Source: Cytobacillus gottheilii
GTDB lineage: Bacteria > Bacillota > Bacilli > Bacillales > Cytobacillaceae
DNA: 64,000 nucleotides
Reading direction: 5' to 3'
Assembly (NCBI RefSeq): GCF_001636345.1
Contig: NZ_KV440945.1
Coordinates: forward strand, 15,001-79,000
Shown: in pieces, positions 59,942 to 64,000 of the stretch
Numbering within the stretch: position 1 is the stretch's first letter
How the letters are laid out: each line of letters starts with the position of its first letter
Translations under genes and position numbers: made by a program
The notes under the pieces: model-generated
Databases searched by the model: none
What the model was told of the DNA's origin: nothing
What the model saw: the letters and a program-made list of their open reading frames with translations, nothing else

Positions 59942-59960
59942 AAAAAACCCGTTTCCGGGC
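59942..59960 (-). terminator. Terminator between secE and nusG
   Basis: GCCCG-GAAA-CGGGT stem and TTTTTT tail on the minus strand; short, so readthrough into nusG is likely. Confidence 0.65.
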
Positions 59961-60012
59961 TTCTGCGAATTTGACCTGTATTATTTTCCATTATACCATG
60001 GAATCACAGGGG

Positions 60013-60195
60013 TTATTCAAGAATTAAACGAATCAATTCGGAAATTCCAAGATCAAGCACAGCGAAAAACACAGAAAAGAACACAACAACTGATAATACA
60101 GTAACTGTATACTTCGTTAATTCTTTGCGTTTTGGCCAGCTGACCTTTTTCATTTCCCGTCCAACTTCACGGAAAAAATTCACGATGCGTTGCAT
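60013..60195 (-). CDS. secE: Preprotein translocase subunit SecE
   Basis: 60 residues with the amphipathic VGREMKKVSWPKRKELTKYT and one membrane helix (about 33-55), the minimal Bacillus form. Part of SecYEG. Confidence 0.96.
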   Translation of the reverse strand: MQRIVNFFREVGREMKKVSWPKRKELTKYTVTVLSVVVFFSVFFAVLDLGISELIRLILE

Positions 60196-60379
60196 TTCGT
60201 AACCCCCAACTTCAAGAGATATATCCTAAAAGCCCACATTAATGTGCTATTTATTCTAAGATCAAATAAGTAATCCTACCTAAAAAAGGCGTAAACAGAG
60301 GCTTTGCTGTACTTATCTTCCAAATGACTTGTCCTAAAAATGGAATCATTCTTGTATAAGTTACTGCACATTTCTACGC

Positions 60380-60523
60380 TTACTTTGTTTCTCGATGTAC
60401 TGTATGAGCACTGCATGTGCTGCAAAACTTCTTGAATTCCAGCCTTGTTCCATCTTTGCTTGCAGACGTCGAATAGTTTCTCTTTCCGCACTGTGAACAC
60501 GCTAAAACGGCTTTTTTCTGCAT
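60380..60523 (-). CDS. rpmG: 50S ribosomal protein L33 (zinc form)
   Basis: 47 residues translated directly: [20 protein letters not shown]...VHRETK. Zinc cysteines C9, C12, C34 and C37 are present, so this is the C+ paralogue next to secE, as in B. subtilis (rpmGB). Start ATG at 60523. Confidence 0.93.
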   Translation of the reverse strand: MQKKAVLACSQCGKRNYSTSASKDGTRLEFKKFCSTCSAHTVHRETK

Positions 60524-60613
60524 AGTCTCCACCTGCTACACTTTCATTTACGTCTTTAAAACTGTACCATGGGCGACAAATGATGTCAATAACTGCAAAA
60601 TTCTAAATTATAT

Positions 60614-61270
60614 TTACAAGGAAAACTCTCGAACTTCCAAATAGCGCTCCAGCTTGCGTTTAACTCGCTGCAGTGCATTGTCGATGGACTTAACATGACG
60701 ATTTAATTCTTCAGATATTTCCTGATAAGACTGCCCATCCAAATAAAGAGCAAGAACCTTTCGTTCCAAGTCACTTAGCAGCTCGGACATTTTGACTTCA
60801 ATTTGGTCAAACTCCTCCTGGTTGATGATCAGTTCCTCCGGGTCCATCACCTTTGCGCCAGAAATGACGTCCATCAGCGTTCTGTCTGATTCCTCATCAT
60901 AAATAGGCTTGTCCAAAGATACGTATGAGTTTAAAGGGATATGTTTTTGTCGTGTGGCTGTTTTGATTGCGGTAATAATTTGTCTGGTAATACATAGTTC
61001 TGCAAATGCTTTGAAAGAAGATAATTTGTCGCCTTTATAATCACGGATCGCTTTATAAAGACCAATCATTCCTTCCTGTACAATATCTTCCTTATCTGCA
61101 CCAATCAAAAAATAGGACCTTGCCTTTGCTCTTACAAAGTTGCGATACTTATGAATCAAGTAATCTAACGCTTGACTCTCACCCTTATGCACCAATTCAA
61201 TCAGCTCTTCATCCTCAAGCTCCAAAAAGGCAATGTTGTTATCATCATTCGTCTTGAAGTCAGTACTCAC
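60614..61270 (-). CDS. sigH: RNA polymerase sigma-H factor
   Basis: 218 residues from the GTG at 61270 (GGAGG seven bases upstream), exactly the B. subtilis length; the 65 in-frame codons upstream cover the promoter and rae1 end. Region 2 (ALDYLIHKYRNFVRAKARSYF; KEDIVQEGMIGLYKAI) and region 4 (LSDLERKVLALYLDGQSYQEIS) are typical. Drives early sporulation and competence genes (spo0A, kinA and others). Confidence 0.97.
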   Translation of the reverse strand: MSTDFKTNDDNNIAFLELEDEELIELVHKGESQALDYLIHKYRNFVRAKARSYFLIGADKEDIVQEGMIGLYKAIRDYKGDKLSSFKAFAELCITRQIITAIKTATRQKHIPLNSYVSLDKPIYDEESDRTLMDVISGAKVMDPEELIINQEEFDQIEVKMSELLSDLERKVLALYLDGQSYQEISEELNRHVKSIDNALQRVKRKLERYLEVREFSL

Positions 61271-61306
61271 TAAGATCCCTCCGACCGTACAAGCATGGAT
61301 AGAAAT

Positions 61307-61336
61307 ATTATACAGTACATTTTTTTCAAGCGTCAA
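61307..61336 (-). promoter_or_regulatory. sigH promoter (sigma-A)
   Basis: TTGACG (61336-61331), 18-bp spacer, TATAAT (61312-61307) on the minus strand, only about 40 bp ahead of the GTG. In B. subtilis this promoter is held down by AbrB. Confidence 0.75.
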
Positions 61337-61340
61337 CCGC

Positions 61341-61850
61341 TCATTCCTTCCCTCGGCGCCATTTTTCAAAAATTTCTGCCACTTCATCCGGGAGAGCAAT
61401 TTTAGAAGACGGTCTTTTCTCTTGGATTTTTTTGACCTTTTTTTGAATTTTACCTTCAATGACATTCATCTCATTGAGCAGCTCACGGGCTGACTTCCGT
61501 AAAGCGCCTTGGCCAAAAATCACCCATTGCTCCGTATAATCAGAAGTAGCCACATGAATTTGCGTCCGGATGTTATTCAGGTCACTCGCAAGCTTTTCAA
61601 TTCGTTCATCTGCCGATTCATTATTCCGCGTGAAAATAACTTCCACTTTATAGTTTTTATACTTTTTTTCCGTTCCTTTTACAAAATGCGCATCAAACAC
61701 GATAATGACACGAAATCCAGTATACCCTTGATATTCAGCCATTTTTTCCACTAGCCTGTCCCTGGCCGAAGCTAAATCCTTCTTTTTAAGCTCATCAAGC
61801 TCTGGCCAGGCGCCAATTATGTTATAGCCGTCTACAATCAAAATATCCAT
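61341..61850 (-). CDS. rae1: Rae1 (YacP), ribosome-dependent mRNA endonuclease
   Basis: 169 residues of the NYN/PIN-like nuclease fold: ILIVDGYNIIGAW at the start, VIIVFDAHFVKG and VATSDYTEQWVIFGQGA hold the acidic active-site residues. In B. subtilis Rae1 cuts mRNA in the ribosomal A site. Downstream of rlmB with one-base overlap. Confidence 0.94.
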   Translation of the reverse strand: MDILIVDGYNIIGAWPELDELKKKDLASARDRLVEKMAEYQGYTGFRVIIVFDAHFVKGTEKKYKNYKVEVIFTRNNESADERIEKLASDLNNIRTQIHVATSDYTEQWVIFGQGALRKSARELLNEMNVIEGKIQKKVKKIQEKRPSSKIALPDEVAEIFEKWRRGKE

Positions 61851-62593
61851 TATCGTACATCAGGATTACGTTTCCTGTATACCTCATACATAAGCAGTGC
61901 TGCAGCAACAGATGCATTCAAAGATGTTACATGTCCAGCCATCGGTAAACTCAGCAAAAAGTCACATTTGTCTTTAATCAGCCTGCCCATTCCCTTTCCT
62001 TCACTTCCGATTACTAAACCCAGCGGCATGGTTCCATCAAATTGTCTGTAGTCTTGTTTGCCGGATGCGTCTGTTCCTGCAATCCATACACCGCGTTCTT
62101 TCAATTCATCGATCGTTCTTGCCATATTGGTCACACGCACCACTGGTATATGCTCAATGGCTCCCGTTGATGCTTTCGCTACAGTTGCCGTCAGCCCTAC
62201 CGCTCTTCTTTTCGGAATGATAATACCATGTGCTCCAGCAGCATCAGCTGTTCGCATAATTGATCCAAGATTATGTGGGTCTTCAATTTCATCTAGCAGC
62301 AGGAAGAAAGGATCTTCATTTCTTTCTTCAGCACGAGCAAATAGCTCGTCCACCTCTGCATACTGATAAGCTGCTACAGCCGCTACAACTCCTTGATGTG
62401 TTCCTTCAACAAGCTGATCCAGCTTCTTTTTCGGTACAAATTGAACAAGCACGCCATTTGTTTTCGCTAAACCGATCACTTGCTGCATCTGGCCGCTTTG
62501 GGAACCTTCAGCTATAAAAATTTTGTTAATATCCCGGTCCGATTTTAACGCTTCTATAACCGGGTTTTTACCAATGATAAAATCCTGACTCAT
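61850..62593 (-). CDS. rlmB: 23S rRNA (guanosine-2'-O-)-methyltransferase RlmB family
   Basis: 247 residues: N-terminal substrate-binding domain (about 1-75) and SPOUT/TrmH knot domain with LLLDEIEDPHNLGSIMRTADAAGAHG, LVIGSEGKGM and LPMAGHVTSLNASVAAALLMYE. Methylates Gm2251 in E. coli; the B. subtilis relative is YacO. Confidence 0.95.
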   Translation of the reverse strand: MSQDFIIGKNPVIEALKSDRDINKIFIAEGSQSGQMQQVIGLAKTNGVLVQFVPKKKLDQLVEGTHQGVVAAVAAYQYAEVDELFARAEERNEDPFFLLLDEIEDPHNLGSIMRTADAAGAHGIIIPKRRAVGLTATVAKASTGAIEHIPVVRVTNMARTIDELKERGVWIAGTDASGKQDYRQFDGTMPLGLVIGSEGKGMGRLIKDKCDFLLSLPMAGHVTSLNASVAAALLMYEVYRKRNPDVR

Positions 62594-62594
62594 T

Positions 62595-63014
62595 CTATTT
62601 GCCTCCTTCCTTAAGTTCGACGGAGCGGAATGCGGCTTGTATTAATTCCTCAAGCCGCTGCTCTCTGTCTGCTAAATATAAATAACCGATCAGCGCTTCA
62701 AACGCTGTACTGTAACGGTAGGTTTGAACGTCGGTGTTTTTAGGAATGGTTCCTGACTTAGCGTTCCTTCCTCTTCTCACAACTGCTTCCTCTTCTTCTG
62801 AAAGCAGGCCTTCATTTAGAAAACCATGTATGACCTGAGCTTGCGCTTTTGCTGACACATATCGTGTGCCTTCTTTATGAAGCTGATGCGGTCTTACTTT
62901 TCCGCTTTGCAAAAGGTGCCTTCTTACATATATCTCATAAACAGCATCTCCCATATAGGCAAGCGCAAGACTATTTAATTGTTTTTCATCTATTTTTTCA
63001 CTGTAGCTGAGCAT
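62595..63014 (-). CDS. mrnC: Mini-ribonuclease III MrnC
   Basis: 139 residues from the ATG at 63014 (GAGG eight bases upstream); 15 in-frame codons upstream overlap cysS. RNase III-like catalytic domain without a double-stranded RNA-binding domain: [20 protein letters not shown] and [16 protein letters not shown] hold the acidic residues. Matures 23S rRNA ends. Follows cysS by four bases. Confidence 0.95.
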   Translation of the reverse strand: MLSYSEKIDEKQLNSLALAYMGDAVYEIYVRRHLLQSGKVRPHQLHKEGTRYVSAKAQAQVIHGFLNEGLLSEEEEAVVRRGRNAKSGTIPKNTDVQTYRYSTAFEALIGYLYLADREQRLEELIQAAFRSVELKEGGK

Positions 63015-63018
63015 TTGT

Positions 63019-64000
63019 TCAGCCTCTCTTCCATCTGGTTCCTTGAGCAGTATCCTCAAGAATGATATTCATTTCCTTTAGCTTGTCGCGAATATCGTCT
63101 GCCAGCTGGAAATTACGGTCTTTTCTTGCTTGAATTCTCTGTTCCAGCAATTGTTCAATTTCCTCATCAAGCAGTTCTTCTTGTTCCTTTTCAAGTGAAA
63201 GCCCTAGAACGGAGAATAAATCTTCAAACTCCTTTAAAAATGCTTCAATTACAGCTGCAGAAGTATTTTTCTCCATTAGATAATAGTTAGCAAGCTTAGA
63301 AAGTTCAAATAGAACAGATATAGCATTTGCAGTATTAAAATCATCGTCCATTGCATTAATGAATTCTTCATGATGCTGACTGATCTTTTGCAGCCATTCT
63401 TCATTGTGGTCTGTCAGTTCCGCACTTGCCTGTTTGCGGTGCTTTAAGTTTTCATATGAAGTACGGATGCGTTCTAATCCAACTCTTGTGTTTTCGAGAA
63501 GTTCATCGTTGTAATTAATTGGATTGCGGTAGTGAACGGAAAGCATAAAAAATCTTAATACTTGCGGATCATGCTTCTTAATAATATCGTGCACAAGGAC
63601 AAAGTTACCTAATGACTTCGACATCTTTTCATTATCAATATTAATATAGCCATTATGCATCCAGTAGCGCGCGAAGGTCTTTCCTGTTAAAGCCTCCGAT
63701 TGTGCGATTTCATTCTCATGATGCGGGAAAGAAAGATCTTGGCCGCCAGCATGAATATCAATCGTATCACCCAGGTATTTTTTCGCCATTGCCGAGCACT
63801 CGATATGCCAGCCTGGACGTCCTTGCCCCCAAGGACTATCCCACTTGATTTCCCCTTCTTTGGCTGATTTCCACAAAACAAAATCCAGTGCATCTTGCTT
63901 CTTTTCACCAATTGCAATCCGAGCACCAACTCGAAGTTCATCTATCGACTGATGTGAAAGCTTTCCATACCCATCAAATTTTCGTGTATGGAAGTATACA
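63019..64000 (-). CDS. cysS: Cysteinyl-tRNA synthetase, C-terminal part (5' end outside window)
   Basis: The reading frame is open from the right window edge to the stop at 63019, about 326 codons of an expected 465. Visible are zinc ligands in [10 protein letters not shown] and [10 protein letters not shown], the KMSKS loop ([13 protein letters not shown]) and the helical anticodon-binding domain. The HIGH motif and start are beyond the window. No frameshift; the first in-window Met codon (63876) is internal. Confidence 0.95.
   Translation of the reverse strand, partial: VYFHTRKFDGYGKLSHQSIDELRVGARIAIGEKKQDALDFVLWKSAKEGEIKWDSPWGQGRPGWHIECSAMAKKYLGDTIDIHAGGQDLSFPHHENEIAQSEALTGKTFARYWMHNGYINIDNEKMSKSLGNFVLVHDIIKKHDPQVLRFFMLSVHYRNPINYNDELLENTRVGLERIRTSYENLKHRKQASAELTDHNEEWLQKISQHHEEFINAMDDDFNTANAISVLFELSKLANYYLMEKNTSAAVIEAFLKEFEDLFSVLGLSLEKEQEELLDEEIEQLLEQRIQARKDRNFQLADDIRDKLKEMNIILEDTAQGTRWKRG

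Noticed and set aside
63877-64000. Apparent late start or frameshift in cysS
   Set aside because: The frame is open to the window edge and encodes typical cysteinyl-tRNA synthetase sequence; only the start is outside the window.

Overview
The window is a low-GC Firmicute chromosome segment of the Bacillus type (family Bacillaceae; I cannot fix the species). The reasons are the 16S gene, the gene order rrn - pdaB - kbaA - gerD - salA - cwlD - ybaK ... rpsI - rplM - truA - ecfT - ecfA2 - ecfA1 - rplQ - rpoA ... rpsJ - tuf - fusA - rpsG - rpsL - rplGB - rpoC - rpoB - ybxB - rplL - rplJ - rplA - rplK - nusG - secE - rpmG - sigH - rae1 - rlmB - mrnC - cysS, the sporulation genes, and AGGAGG-type ribosome binding sites. 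It is the Bacillus subtilis origin-proximal order read in reverse, so nearly all genes lie on the minus strand.

Layout. 1-1.7 kb: 16S rRNA (minus, its 3' end cut by the window) with two tandem promoters and a boxA leader. 1.7-8.6 kb: sporulation and germination genes (small conserved protein, pdaB, kbaA, gerD, salA, cwlD, ybaK). A complete IS1182-type insertion sequence sits between the convergent gerD and salA. 8.8-22.3 kb: an accessory block absent from this place in B. subtilis. It holds a DedA membrane protein, a YfkO-like nitroreductase, KDPG aldolase and KDG kinase (end of pectin/uronate catabolism), a two-component system divergent from a two-gene ABC exporter, and a malate module (malic enzyme, Na+/malate symporter MaeN, and the MalK/MalR sensor pair). 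22.4-27 kb: rpsI-rplM, truA and the ECF vitamin-transporter energizing module. 27-42.6 kb: the alpha, spc and S10 ribosomal protein clusters with secY, adk, map and infA. 43-48 kb: tuf, fusA, rpsG, rpsL, rplGB. 48-59 kb: rpoC, rpoB, ybxB and the L7/L12-L10-L1-L11 genes. 59-64 kb: nusG, secE, rpmG, sigH, rae1, rlmB, mrnC and the 3' part of cysS.

The core is the translation and transcription machinery of the cell and looks intact. All zinc-type (C+) paralogues are present for S14, L33 and L36. Regulation visible in the sequence includes sigma-A promoters for rrn, rplM, S10, rpoB, L10, L11, infA, sigH, kdgK and maeN; a sigma-G promoter for gerD; the L13 leader; an L10 leader with an attenuator hairpin; an operator-like palindrome on the kdgK promoter; and an 11-bp tandem repeat in front of the ABC exporter.

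I see no CRISPR array, phage, tRNA or defence system. The points most worth a second look are the 707-bp structured gap between rplQ and ecfA1, the IS element whose ends are themselves palindromes and which carries its own upstream terminator, a PdaB lacking canonical deacetylase metal ligands, the compound hairpin repeat between truA and rplM, and the TCS/ABC pair with its candidate operator.
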